Assembly: GCA_025201765.1 (NCBI GenBank)
Contig: MU623363.1
Location: 193,192 to 257,191, forward strand
Source: Daldinia sp. FL1419
Taxonomy: Eukaryota > Ascomycota > Sordariomycetes > Xylariales > Hypoxylaceae
Direction of reading: 5' to 3'
Length of the DNA stretch: 64,000 bases
The notes beneath the pieces are model-generated. The model was not told where the DNA came from. It did no database searches and was given only the letters and a program-made list of their open reading frames with translations. The translations under genes were made by a program, and so were the position numbers. Below are positions 13,356-24,393 of this stretch, one piece after another (position 1 is the stretch's first letter; every line of letters starts with the position of its first letter).

Positions 13356-14654
13356 ATGCCACCACAGAAAACACTGCAGGCTTTCCTGGCCACCGCCCGA
13401 GCTGCGTTGACGGCGCCACCGCCCAAACGCTCGACTCCGCTGCATTTTGTCATAGGAAACGAATCAGCCGGTATGTCGTTAAATTCGCATTTACACCTAT
13501 GATCTTATATTGTTATACATAGGTACATATTAAAGTACATGGAAGGTATTAACATGATGTAACTAGATCTCGACTCGCTATGCTCCACGCTATTCCTAGC
13601 CTATCTCAGGACGCACACGCCACCACACACTCTGCATATTCCACTGTGCCACTTGCCCCGCGACGACCTCTCGCTAAGGCCGGAGTTTACCGCGGTACTA
13701 AAACATGCCGCCGTCGCACCCGACGACGTGCTCACCTTGACTGAGCTGCCCGGCGGGGATAGTCGCCTCAAACCCGAGGATACGCGCTGGTTGCTTGTGG
13801 ACCATAACGTCATGACGGGTCCGCTGGGCCAGGCTTACGGGGATAGAGTTGTGGGGTGTATCGACCATCACGACGACGAGGGTAAAGTCCCTGGTGGTGC
13901 TCAGCCGCGCGTTATTGAAAAGTGCGGAAGCTGCATGAGTTTGGTCGTGGAGCAATGCGGCGAGGCCTGGGAGGCGTTGGCGAAGCGGGGTGGTGGTGAT
14001 AAGGACGTGGCAAGGGTTGATGCGCAGCTGGCGTATCTTGCTCTCGCGCCTATTCTGATCGACACCGCGAACTTGGGTAATAAGGACAAAACGACGCCTC
14101 GCGACGAGCGTGCCGTGGAAACTGCCGAAGCGCACCTCCCCGCTGGATATGACCGCAAGGCGTTTTTCGACGAGGTGGCGGCCCTTAAGGAGGACATCTC
14201 GCACATGTCGTTCCGGGACATATTCCGCAAGGACTACAAAGAATGGGACGAGGGGGGAGTAAAGCTGGGGACGGCGTCGGTGCCGCGGGAATTTGCGTTC
14301 CTGGTCCGTAAGGCGGGTGGGGAGGACGAGTTTGCGGCGGAGTTGGGGAGGTGGTGTGAGGAGAAAGGGGTGGATGTTATGGCCGTGCTTACGACGGCGA
14401 AGGATGGGGGAGAGTTTAGACGGGAGTTGTTGGTTTGGGCTAGGGGCAAGGGGACTGTGGATGCTGTGAGGGGGTTTGCGGAGGGGGATGGGAAGGAGAG
14501 ATTGGGGTTGGGGGTGTGGGGAGAGGGAAAGCTGGATCTGGAGGAGGGAGGAGGGGACTGGAGGAGGTGTTGGACGCAGGAGAGGGTTGAGCATAGTCGG
14601 AAGCAGATTGCGCCTATGCTGAGGGAGGCGTTGAAGGGGGTTAAGAAGGAATAG
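13356..14654 (+). CDS. PPX1: Exopolyphosphatase, DHH family
   Basis: Exons 13356-13470 and 13567-14654 give 400 residues, matching yeast Ppx1 (about 397). The enzyme removes terminal phosphate from inorganic polyphosphate using divalent metal. Family motifs are in order: FVIGNESAGDLDSLCS (motif I, split by the intron after NESAG), then DHNVM, then CIDHHDDEG (the DHH signature), and a C-terminal DHHA2-type region. The intron (13471-13566) has GTATGT and a TAACTAG acceptor, and the frame is restored exactly. The 3' half is unusually G-rich on the coding strand, next to the AT-rich island. It converges on the nuclease gene 226 bp downstream. Confidence 0.93.
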
Positions 14655-14880
14655 GGGGAACATAAGGGGGTGTCGTATTAGAGTAGGAGTTGCGAAAGCA
14701 TATATGCGTTCTATTTAAACATAGATCGATGAATTAAATTAGCATCAGCAAGAGTGTTCATAAAACACGCATGGAATTTGACTTCATTTAACTAACTAGG
14801 TACATTTATACTTCTTTTCACCCCCAAACCAAACTCCCACTGTCATAATCTATCCGAACCCATCCTATACCCAACATCTC

Positions 14881-15981
14881 TCAAATCGCAGCAACAACGG
14901 CATCAAGCCACTTCGCAAGCCGGTATCCCTGCTTCGCGATCTGCAAATCAACAACCGGCTGCGCGGTAGTCGTATACTCCCCGCTAAGATCCTTATTCTC
15001 GACGGCGCTCACGCCATCCGGGAGCACCGTCGAGCACACGTACGCGTTGCTTTCCGTGGCCCATTTCAGCGCCGTCGCGATCTGCTTGTCGGCCGAGGAC
15101 ACGGCGAGCCCGCTGACCCAGCTCGCGGCTTGCGATTTGTAGGAGCCGGTGTCGATTTCTGGGTTGTTAGTGCTGTGGTGCTGAAGGGGGGCAGGGGAGA
15201 AAGAAAGAAGGGTAATAGGGGGCTGGTTACCTTTGATCAGATCAGTAGCCCATGATTTCGCAGACGACTGCGACGACCCGCCAGAAATGGACTCGGGGAT
15301 GTTGCTATCCCAGATCGCGTGCAGGTTCGTGTCGTCGCTGTCGTATTGGACGTCGATGTCGTTGCCACCGACTTCGAGGGCTTCGCAGTGTAGGGGTTGT
15401 CCTATGTCTCCGGCAAGCTATCCTTTTACGTTAGTTCCTGCGCTCTTGTAGCTACTTCTTCGTCTAACGCCCCCTTGATAGGTGTGTGCTTACGTGGATA
15501 ACCATCTATAGTTTCGTTTGTCAACACTAATCTACAGGTATACCCAACTACACAATCGTGTAAACCGGAGTGATGGAGTGCTTACCTTGGCCGCAATCTG
15601 CAAATTGGCATTACTCGCCTTCTGATCGATCAGAATCGTCGTATAATTCTGCAGCGCCCGCACGACACAGCCCTCATCACCACAATCGCGATCTAAGTCG
15701 ACACCGCAGCTAGACGGCGGGTTGTCATTGGCGTCGATATAGTGGTATGGTGCCGAGAATTTGCCCGCGCTCGTGTACCGGTAGCTATCGGCCCACGCTG
15801 CCACTCCGGCCAGATAGTCCGCTGACGTGTCGCCTAGGAGGTCCTGGAAGAAGGACTTGGTGTCCGCGCTGACGTAGTTGCTCGCGATGTAAGCGACCGT
15901 CTCGTGGCCCATTGCGCCCCAGGCCATGGTGCCGGGGAGGGCGGCGGCGAATAGGAGAGCAAGAGGTGCGATGCGCATCAT
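14881..15981 (-). CDS. Secreted S1/P1-type nuclease
   Basis: Four exons on the minus strand (15981-15586, 15505-15494, 15417-15231, 15158-14881) give 290 residues, the usual length for nuclease S1. The 12-nt second exon encodes MVIH and is needed to rebuild AAK-MVIH-LAGDIGQPLH, which supplies zinc-binding His and Asp. Other metal ligands are visible: the Trp after the signal peptide (MA|WGAMGHE), the His of that motif, the Asp in AAWADSY, the His in PYHYID, and His and Asp in NLHAIWD. A signal peptide (MMRIAPLALLFAAALPGTMA) predicts secretion. Family role: zinc-dependent degradation of single-stranded DNA and RNA to 5'-mononucleotides. The start could be either of two adjacent ATGs (15981 or 15978). 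Confidence 0.93.
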
Positions 15982-17071
15982 TGTGGTTAGCTTCCTTGCT
16001 GTGTAAGGGCTCTATGGTAATGGGAAGACAGAGAAGAGAGATTGGAACGCCAAGAGATGAGGCAAGGGTATTATATATACCTACCTACGTATATAAGCTC
16101 TCTATCTAATGTAACTATCGCTTTACTTATTTACATACTACACCCGCATATATGCACCAGGATATTCAGGAACGTGGAACGACCATGGGCGATTTGATTC
16201 GACGAGACTCATATTATCCACGCCAGTTGATCTCCCAGGCCTCCCCCAAGCTCCCAATCCCACGCGAGATAACAGAGATGCACCAGCAAGCCGCAAACCT
16301 AGCGTGGAGCGAGACGAAGTTTTCAGAAGGTGGTTGTTCTGATCGCCACGCTGCTGCTGCGTTGCGTAGGTAGATCCAGGGTACCATCGAGCCGGGATTC
16401 TACCCTTATCTCGGGGGGGGAGGGCGTGTCCAATCGAGCCCAGGCACGCTGGCCAGGAACCGGCTCTGGGCATTAGATGAGGACGCCCTCCGCGACCGTG
16501 GTTGGTCCGCGCAGGAGAGCTTACCGTTTTAGTCTAGACCCGCCGCCGACGACCTGCCTTGATTGGATCTCGGTGAACTGCGGGCCTGATTGGAATCCTC
16601 CCGCGAATCGGTCGCGATGTATCGGTAGTTAATCTTGGCATGAATGAAGACGTTGCTGATGGCAAGTAGGTACCTAGGTTAGGTAGGCAATTAAGAATTA
16701 TTATCATTACTTAGGGTTTAGTGAGGTAAGACAATATCTATTGTTTAGATGTGTGGGTTAGCTCGATGTATCATGCAGCTCGCCTGAAGACGTACGATTC
16801 GGTGGATATACGTGGACTCGCTAGACTCCAGAAAGGGAAGGTTGCTAGAATTGATGACAGCTGGAGAATCGGACTAGAAAATACAAGTGAATCACCTATA
16901 CAACGACCCCGTGCTAAAACAAGGGAGGCTATAGGGTTAACGTGTTTAACCTATTTGCATCAAAAATACACTAATCCATCGTACACATTTACAGTAGCGA
17001 CGAAGGTATCTGCAACTAGACCGACGCGGATATGAAGACCTTGGGTAGCTGTCGTTGATCAGACGCTGCTA
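15982..17071. other. Intergenic region, no gene seen
   Basis: Upstream region of the nuclease gene and 3' side of ATP25. It holds CTACCTACGTAT near 16081 and GTAGGTACCTAGGTTAGGTAGG at about 16665-16688. Open frames around 16138-16473 lack homology or coding character that I can see. Confidence 0.55.
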
Positions 17072-19222
17072 TCAGTTGGCACCATCTGTTCTGACTCCCT
17101 GCGTGCTGTTTACTAAATAAATCACTCTCAGGAGCCTAACAAATTCTTTTTCCTTCCACTGGTCGGTGTTATTTTTGGTGGCCTTGTAAATATCCCGGGC
17201 ATTCTTGTCAGCCACATCAATACACCTTTCGATAGCCTTGTTCACCTCGCCTTGAGGTAGCACAGGTGGAGACTCTGAGAGCATTTCTTGAAAGCACATT
17301 CTTAGCATCGATGCACAAATCAGTTGTTTACCTGTGGCAGTTGCTAGGTTATAGGCGTGGATGTACATATCCGCTGAACGCCGGCGAAGATGTCTTGCGG
17401 GTATGCGCCATGCATTCCGAAATCCTTCCCAATCGTGCATGTCGGCGTATACTTTCATGAGTCTCATGATTTGTGGCTCCTCTAAATTTGATAAATCAGC
17501 TTGAAGCAAGAGGTTTTCTAATCGCTTCATGAGATCTGAGTAGCCCCGAAATGCACCTCGCTGGTAACGCCCGGCTGCTTCGATAATAGTAACAATGATA
17601 TCATTAGCTAGAATTAGCTGCCCACGTTGTTGAATTGTTTTCAAGAGTAACAAGGCCAATTCGGTTTGCTTATCCATATCGGAATCTTTTGATGTGTAAA
17701 TGCACGTTAGCAGCTTCAGGCATTGCTGTCGCGTCAGAGGAACGCCGTGAAGATGCACCTCATCAATCAGCTGCTGCGCGACGCTATGTGACATGGTAAT
17801 ATCGGTCATTCCAAGTTCACCTGCCTTTGCGTGAAGAGCGAGGCGAAACCCCCAGGTCTGAGATGGGCTGAGACTTTCGCACGCAAGCCGGGATAGACGG
17901 AGGAAGGACTTCGAGAAGGATAACCCTTCATCTGAAGCAGAAACGACAGATGGATGATCGAGGCGAGCTTCTAATAGGGATATAATGGCAGACTTCTTTT
18001 GGACGTCAAATTTTAGACTCTGCTCGAGTGCCTGTTCTGATGTGATGTTAAATAGTGGACTAGCGGCTGGTGCTTGATCTCTAATCGCGGGCTGTGTCGA
18101 ATAAAACCGCGTTTGTTCGAAAGGGGTTCTCCTCGAGGTATCGTTGAAATGATTGTTTCCCGTAGTTGCCTGTCGGCGCGAACTAGCTAGGATAGCCTTC
18201 TCTAATGGGTGGAGGTCTTCCATGCCTTTCGACTCTGGCTTTGGTCTCCTAGGTTGTGATTTTATGGGCTTGGGCGCCGGCCCTACGGGCTTCAACTCTG
18301 GTTTAACAATATCGTCGGCGACAGGTTGGCCTAGACTTCGCTTCCACAAAGTCTCGAGGCCCATTTCGGCCCTTCGGGACTCCGTCATGATCTGGACAAC
18401 AATTGTAGATCCATTTTGAGTGGCACCGAAGCCAGCAACGCGCCCATCGTCTGCAACAACTGCAGATGCCTCCTTTACATAGCCGATAGTCCCCAAATTA
18501 ACACATATCCAACCAGTTTTAATACCGTCATCGGCGTCTTCAACACCTCCCAGGAGCTTGGCCCGCTTAGCTTTTCGACGCAGCTTTGTCTTACGTTCAT
18601 TTGGGCCGAGCAAGCCGTCAGCGTGGGCCCAAATATGATGCTTTGCCCTCAACCATCGTAATAGCCGTCCAGAGGATACATTAAGATGGCGCTCACTCCG
18701 CGCTGTGCCGAACAACATGAAAAGGCTCGGACCTAACGCCGCTGGTGGGTCTAACTCCCTAAGGTCTAACAGAGAAAGTTCATCAAGACCCAACTCCTCG
18801 GAGACATATTTTAATAATGAGCCAACGATCTCTGGGGAATCTAGAGGAACTTCTGGTAATGGTGGTGGCTCGATGGTAGCTACATGCCTTGGAGGATCAA
18901 CTTGAAGATACCACGGGGTATTAGTCAAACTTGTGTTTTCCGTGGTTATTGCATGACTTTGATCATCGAGTACATCCTCCTTTTCTTGACTCGATTCGGT
19001 TGGTTCAGTTGATTCAGTTGATACTAGATTGCCCGATGTCTCATGCTGAGAAAATTGAGATGAGAAGGTTCGAATTGGGGTCACAGTAACTAATCGAGGC
19101 TGACATCGTAGAGGGCCAGGTCTTATAGCGGGTAAAACGTTTGTAGATGAAGCAAATAGCTTTAAAGCAGTAAAACGGCAATGGGAGCAAGCCGCCGTAG
19201 CTACTGCGTGCCGAGTCACCAT
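17072..19222 (-). CDS. ATP25: ATP25, mitochondrial ATP synthase biogenesis protein
   Basis: A single exon encodes 716 residues. An Arg/Ala/Ser-rich N-terminus fits a mitochondrial presequence. The RsfS-like (ribosome silencing factor) domain lies at about 130-300 and shows the Atp25 landmarks FGTARSERHLNVSSGRLLRW, a DGLLGPNERKTKLRRKAKRAKLLG segment, GWICVNLGTIG and IVVQIMTESRRAEMGLETLW. A linker and an alpha-helical C-terminal domain (about 390-700) follow. In yeast the precursor is cleaved; the C-terminal part stabilises OLI1 mRNA and the N-terminal part helps assemble the Atp9 ring. It is divergently arranged with RPO41, which also serves mitochondrial gene expression. Confidence 0.93.
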   Translation of the reverse strand: MVTRHAVATAACSHCRFTALKLFASSTNVLPAIRPGPLRCQPRLVTVTPIRTFSSQFSQHETSGNLVSTESTEPTESSQEKEDVLDDQSHAITTENTSLTNTPWYLQVDPPRHVATIEPPPLPEVPLDSPEIVGSLLKYVSEELGLDELSLLDLRELDPPAALGPSLFMLFGTARSERHLNVSSGRLLRWLRAKHHIWAHADGLLGPNERKTKLRRKAKRAKLLGGVEDADDGIKTGWICVNLGTIGYVKEASAVVADDGRVAGFGATQNGSTIVVQIMTESRRAEMGLETLWKRSLGQPVADDIVKPELKPVGPAPKPIKSQPRRPKPESKGMEDLHPLEKAILASSRRQATTGNNHFNDTSRRTPFEQTRFYSTQPAIRDQAPAASPLFNITSEQALEQSLKFDVQKKSAIISLLEARLDHPSVVSASDEGLSFSKSFLRLSRLACESLSPSQTWGFRLALHAKAGELGMTDITMSHSVAQQLIDEVHLHGVPLTRQQCLKLLTCIYTSKDSDMDKQTELALLLLKTIQQRGQLILANDIIVTIIEAAGRYQRGAFRGYSDLMKRLENLLLQADLSNLEEPQIMRLMKVYADMHDWEGFRNAWRIPARHLRRRSADMYIHAYNLATATGKQLICASMLRMCFQEMLSESPPVLPQGEVNKAIERCIDVADKNARDIYKATKNNTDQWKEKEFVRLLRVIYLVNSTQGVRTDGAN

Positions 19223-20006
19223 CTCGTTGGGTGTGTGACGTTGAGATGTGAAGACCCGTTTGCCGGACCCTGATTTTAATCTTTTTTATTCGCAGACACT
19301 CTAAGCAGTAGATTTGATTTATCTTGATCAACGAGATCACATATGAGATTTCATTTCATTTCAAGGCAACCTAACCGAGATATCTTCAATTTAGGTAATG
19401 ATGCGGAATAAAACTAAGTCCGCAATTGCAGAGGTTAGAAACTTTCCGAGGTTCTGCACTTAGGTAGGTTAGCCTGTTAGGAGGTAGCAAAGGTTTCTAA
19501 AGTGCATCTTCAGCGAGGGGGCGGATGAATTAAGTGGGACATGAAGAGTTCTAGACCAATTAGAAATGGTCAATCAATTCTTATCGCACTTATCATACTT
19601 TATCGCGTTATCTCGAGGCTAACTGAGGGGGGAACTAATTAAAAAAAAAAAAAAATACATTCGCGATGGCAAAATTTTTTGGAGCTGGACCCTCATGATA
19701 AAGCTCGCCTCCCAAAATACCTTATTTTTAAATCAATCCCCGTTGAAATTTGACCTTCTAGTCAAGCTTTTTTTCTCTCTCATTAGGTACTCATCCAAGG
19801 TTGGCTGGGATTGTATGTGTCAGATCTAGGGTCGCCTTGTCGGGTTTGTCCTATTTCTTCACACTTCATGTTATAATAATAATTCATCCATATTCTCGGC
19901 AGCTTCTAGGAGAGCTCGTGGAGAATTGAGAACATCCCTTCTTTCTTCTTTTTTTATTCTCTTCCTCTTCCTTCAAGATACCCAAAACTAAACTCGAACC
20001 GTCGCC
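19223..20006. promoter_or_regulatory. Shared intergenic region of divergent ATP25 and RPO41
   Basis: This 784-bp region separates the start codons of two divergent nuclear genes for mitochondrial function. It contains a poly-A run near 19642-19655 and a long pyrimidine tract (about 19938-19976) just upstream of the RPO41 ATG, typical of fungal core promoters. Co-regulation is inferred from arrangement only. Confidence 0.45.
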
Positions 20007-23000
20007 ATGCTCGTGCGGCCTCTGCAGGCTCGGCAGAGCCTTTCACTGCCTCGAATTGGCGCAGTGACACGACCACAATTAATTGCTAGACATCCGTCCC
20101 TCCATTCATTCCATGCGTCGAGTCATAGACTTTTAACCAATCAAATCGAATCATTGCCCAGGAGGAGGAAAAGTCCCCAAGAATCTCATGGACAAATCTT
20201 CCAGAGATCTTTGGCCACAGCTATAAGCGATTCTATCCGACAAGATGACATTTCTTTCGATCATATTCAGTCACATATTCCTAACAATTATGTCCATCCG
20301 TTATCCCCCCTTCGTTTATACGATATACGACCCTTCGACCCTTCCTCACCATTACATATCAAAGCCGCAGAAGATCCTTTCCCTCGCTCTAGGTTGAATT
20401 CGCATGGCATACCTGGGGGTGTTGACGAAATGATTTCACTTTTTGAGGCCTGCGTACAGGTCGGCACGCTTGACAGGGCCGCCCTAGTTATTCTTCGGCT
20501 TCATGAAGTCGGTGGTCTACAGGGCCTTGATATGGCCCGGCTTCATAACCAATACCTTCGCGCGGCCATTGAGAAGGCTTTTGAGCAACCAAACTCTGAG
20601 TGGGCACATTCTTTACATACGTGGTACGAGTTAAATATTAGAGGCAGAAACGTCCCTCATACACCCGAAACCGTCGCCTGCATGCTCAAAGTTTCGCTCT
20701 TATCGAGCCAAGGACCACGGTTAGAACGACTTGTAGCTAGATACATGGATATGATGCCTGGAGATGCTTTATATCAGGTCTTATTAGAAGAGGATATCCT
20801 GACCCAGCAAGATGTCGGCATCATAGCCAGCATTTACCAGCCCGCCTCTGACCTCTTAGAAGACTGGGAGTTCTCGCCACCAGAGGATGAGTCGCCGTTG
20901 CTAGACACAGAAGTCAGCTTAACCGACCCGATAGACCCTGCTGAAAAGAAGGCGGAGACAGAAAAAACCCCCGAAGTTCTATCCGTGCCCCAGAAAGGTT
21001 TGGGTCTCAAATCACTACGTACCGTCTTGTCTTTCTTTTCCAAGGTTGAAGGTCGTGATCTTTCGCAGCTACCGTACGCCGAGCGTCGGGAAATTCAAGC
21101 TCGGCTAGAGCACGACTGTGTCGACGCCGCTATTCTCCGGTGGAGAGAAGAAAACCAGGCACTTATGAAAATAGGCCTAAATACCGCCTTGAATACGAGC
21201 GCTTTGAATGCCCAGCTGTACGAATGGCAATGTGCTATGGAAAGCAGGCTAGAGAAGGAATTTAAGGAGTTTGAAGTATCAGAAGCCCGCGAGAGAAAGA
21301 GTGAAGAGGATCATGATCGCTGCTTGATTGCCCCGTTTTTGAGGCAATCGACCCCTACGAGGCTGACCGCAGTCACAATTATAAGCGTCTTAAATGCTAT
21401 GTCATCCGCAGGCTTCGATGGGGGCGTTCAGTTATCTATCCTACTTGGCAATGTCTCCAAGGCAGTAGAAGAGGACATTCAACACATGATACGACAGAAA
21501 CGCCGAGAAAAGGCTGCCAAGCTTAGGGCTATGAAGCGGGTTGTTCGATCGAATTCGGAACAGACTGGTGCAGTAGCCTCACCAGAAGCTCAACCAGAGG
21601 CTCAACCGGAAGCCCAACCGGAAGCCCAATCGGAAGCTCAACCAGAAGCTCAACCAGAAGCTCAATCGCCGAACGAGACGGCCGATTCCAAGGAACCTAA
21701 TGTTATAACGGGATCTATGTACGATGTTAGGACATGGCCTGTCTTAATTAGGACTAAGGTTGGTGTTGCTCTGCTGTCTGCTTTGATAGATACTGCCAAA
21801 GTAGACGTCGTCCGGGAGCACCCCAAAACCAAGACCCTCGTCAGCCAGCGACAGCCAGCCATGGCCCATACTACGATAAATAAAAAGGGGAAGAAGCTTG
21901 GACTAGTAATACCTAACAAATTCCTGGTCGAGCTTATGAAGCGAGAACCCCCTGCGGATTTCCTTGCTAGGCATTTACCTATGCTTGTTGAGCCAGAACC
22001 CTGGACGAAATTCGATAAAGGGGGTTTCGTTGAGTTTCCCGCTACACTCATGCGAGTCAAGAACAATGAGAAGGATCAAAGGATATACGCCGAGGCAGCT
22101 GTGCAGAGGGGAGACATGGAACAAGTCAGTAAAGGCTTAGACGTCCTCGGTCGAACGGGGTGGCGAATTAATCGACCCGTCTTCGACGTGATGCTTGAGG
22201 CATGGAATAATGGCGAGGCGATCGCGAATATTCCCCCTTTAGATCCCAAATTTACTATACCCCCAGAACCAGAAGCCTCTGATGATCCTATACAAAGGCG
22301 AGAGTGGCTAAACGCTATAAAGGCCATAGAGAACGAAAAATCAGGTCTACACTCTGAGCGCTGCTTCATGAATTTCCAACTCGAAATCGCAAGGGCTTTC
22401 AAGGATCAGACCTTTTATTTTCCCCATAACGTGGATTTCCGGGGTCGAGCCTATCCGATCCCGACATACCTAAACCATATGGGCGCAGACCATGTTCGAG
22501 GCCTGCTTCGTTTTGCCAAGGGGAAGGAGCTTGGTGAGAGCGGGTTGCGATGGCTTAAGATTCATCTCGCAAATGTGTTTGGTTTCGATAAAGCGAGCTT
22601 GAAAGAACGAGAATCCTTCGTGACTGATCACCTTGCTGAGATATATGATTCTGCCAACTATCCTCTAACAGGAAAGCGGTGGTGGCTCCAAGCTGAGGAT
22701 GCATGGCAATGCCTGGCGACTTGCTACGAAATAAAAGCGGCCCTCGAGTCGCCCGATCCCACTAAATTCGTGTCCCACCTCCCAGTTCACCAGGATGGAA
22801 CATGCAACGGATTACAACATTATGCTGCTCTTGGCGGTGACATCTGGGGCGCCCAGCAAGTGAACTTGGAACCTGGAGACCGCCCTGCGGATGTGTACTC
22901 TGCAGTAGCTGACCTAGTAAAAGAATCCATTGCGAAGGATCTAAAGGATCCCGAAAATCTCATCGCAAAGGCGGTCGACGGCAAGATAACAAGAAAAGTT

Positions 23001-24393
23001 GTAAAGCAAACTGTCATGACTAATGTCTACGGTGTTACCTTTATTGGTGCCAAGGCTCAGGTGCAAAAACAACTAGAAGCGGCTTATCCTAATATCCGAC
23101 AAGATACAGGCATACCGACGAATATTCTCGCCTCTTACGTCGCCACGAAGGTGTTTGAGGCGCTGTCTACTATGTTCCGTGGAGCACATGACATTCAATA
23201 CTGGCTCGGAGAATGTGCCGGTAGAGTCTGTCGTGCGATTACTCCGGAGCAGTTGGATCGATTGGCTAGTGGAGAACAGCCCGTCACCAAGCCGAGTAAA
23301 TCGAAGACGTCGAAGCCAAAAACTAACGACGAGCTTCTCAGCCAATTTAGATCGACAGTCGTATGGACTACTCCCCTACGCATGCCTATTGTCCAACCAT
23401 ACCGCAAATATGGGACTCGTGTTATTCCTACCTCGATGCAAGATCTTACCCTACATGTTCCTGAACGTTCGGATCCTGTCAATCGCCGGAAGCAACTGCA
23501 GGCATTCCCCCCTAACTTCATCCATTCTTTAGACGCTAGTCACATGCTGCTGTCCGCATTGCATTGTGATGAACTCGGGCTCTCATTTGCGGCTGTTCAC
23601 GACTCCTTCTGGACACATGCCTGTGATGTTGACGTTATGAACCGCGTGCTTCGGGATAGTTTCATTCGCATACACAGCGAAGACGTCATCGGACGCCTTG
23701 CATCCGAGTTTAAAGCCCGGTATAAAGGTTCGCTCTATTTAGCAAAACTCGATAAGGGTACTAAGCTTGCGGCTAAGATAACTTCACTTCGCAAGAAGAA
23801 GAGGTTAAGTCTCAGAGATGAGCTCCTCGAAGAACGAGAGAGACTACGATTACTGGCGTCCTCGGATCCCGAGGAAGTCAAGAAAGGCCAGGAAATGCGG
23901 ACTCCGGCCAGCATCTTGGAAGAAATGTCAGCCGCTCAGCCCTTTTCGAGTGTGGAAGATATGGAGGGGCTGGCATTGGGCACTATTCCTGATCCAGATA
24001 CGATGCTAGCCGACGAAGAGCAAGCTATCGATGAAAACGACGACGATCTAGCACCTCCTCTAGAACCGGTCCGGGTCGCCCAGGGTGCCGAGCTGGCCCA
24101 AAATACCGGGTTGGCAGAGATGATGGCAATAATGCAGTCTGGAATGAAAATCAGCCGTTTCGAATCGGAGCTCAACGGAATCTCCACAAAGGTATCTTTC
24201 AAAGGGAAGCCCAAGCCCAAGCCCAAGCCCAAAACTGGAATCACGGTGTGGCTTCCGCTAACTTTCCCCGACGTTCCTAAAAAGGTTAGTTTCCCAGTAT
24301 CTAGCATAACGTATTGAGCATGTGGCTAAACAGTATTCATAGGGTGATTTCGACGTGTCGAGACTTAGGGATAGTCAATACTTCTTCTCGTGA
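20007..24393 (+). CDS. RPO41: Mitochondrial DNA-directed RNA polymerase
   Basis: Exons 20007-24284 and 24343-24393 give 1,442 residues. The last intron (58 nt, GTTAGT..GCTAAAC..ATAG) adds the terminal GDFDVSRLRDSQYFFS; reading through would end in a non-conserved tail. T7-type polymerase motifs: motif A HQDGTCNGLQHYAALGGD with catalytic Asp 930, motif B RKVVKQTVMTNVYG with Lys 1000 and Tyr 1008, motif C VHDSFWTH with Asp 1199, and late NFIHSLDASHM. The N-terminus resembles a mitochondrial presequence, followed by a helical N-terminal extension. Oddities are a seven-unit PEAQ repeat at residues 526-553 and a KPKPKPKPK run near the C-terminus. The enzyme transcribes the mitochondrial genome. 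Confidence 0.97.
21582..21665 (+). repeat. 12-bp coding minisatellite in RPO41 (PEAQ x7)
   Basis: Seven in-frame units encode (P/S)EAQ with only synonymous or P/S changes. It lies between the N-terminal extension and the catalytic domain, so copy-number change would be tolerated by the reading frame. Confidence 0.9.

Noticed and set aside
13698..14663. 321-codon open frame on the minus strand opposite PPX1
   Set aside because: Pro/Leu/Arg-rich shadow caused by the G-rich codon use of PPX1; the plus strand carries clear DHH motifs.
16138..16473. 111-codon minus-strand frame upstream of the nuclease gene
   Set aside because: No domain, no clear splice partners, and it overlaps probable promoter sequence.
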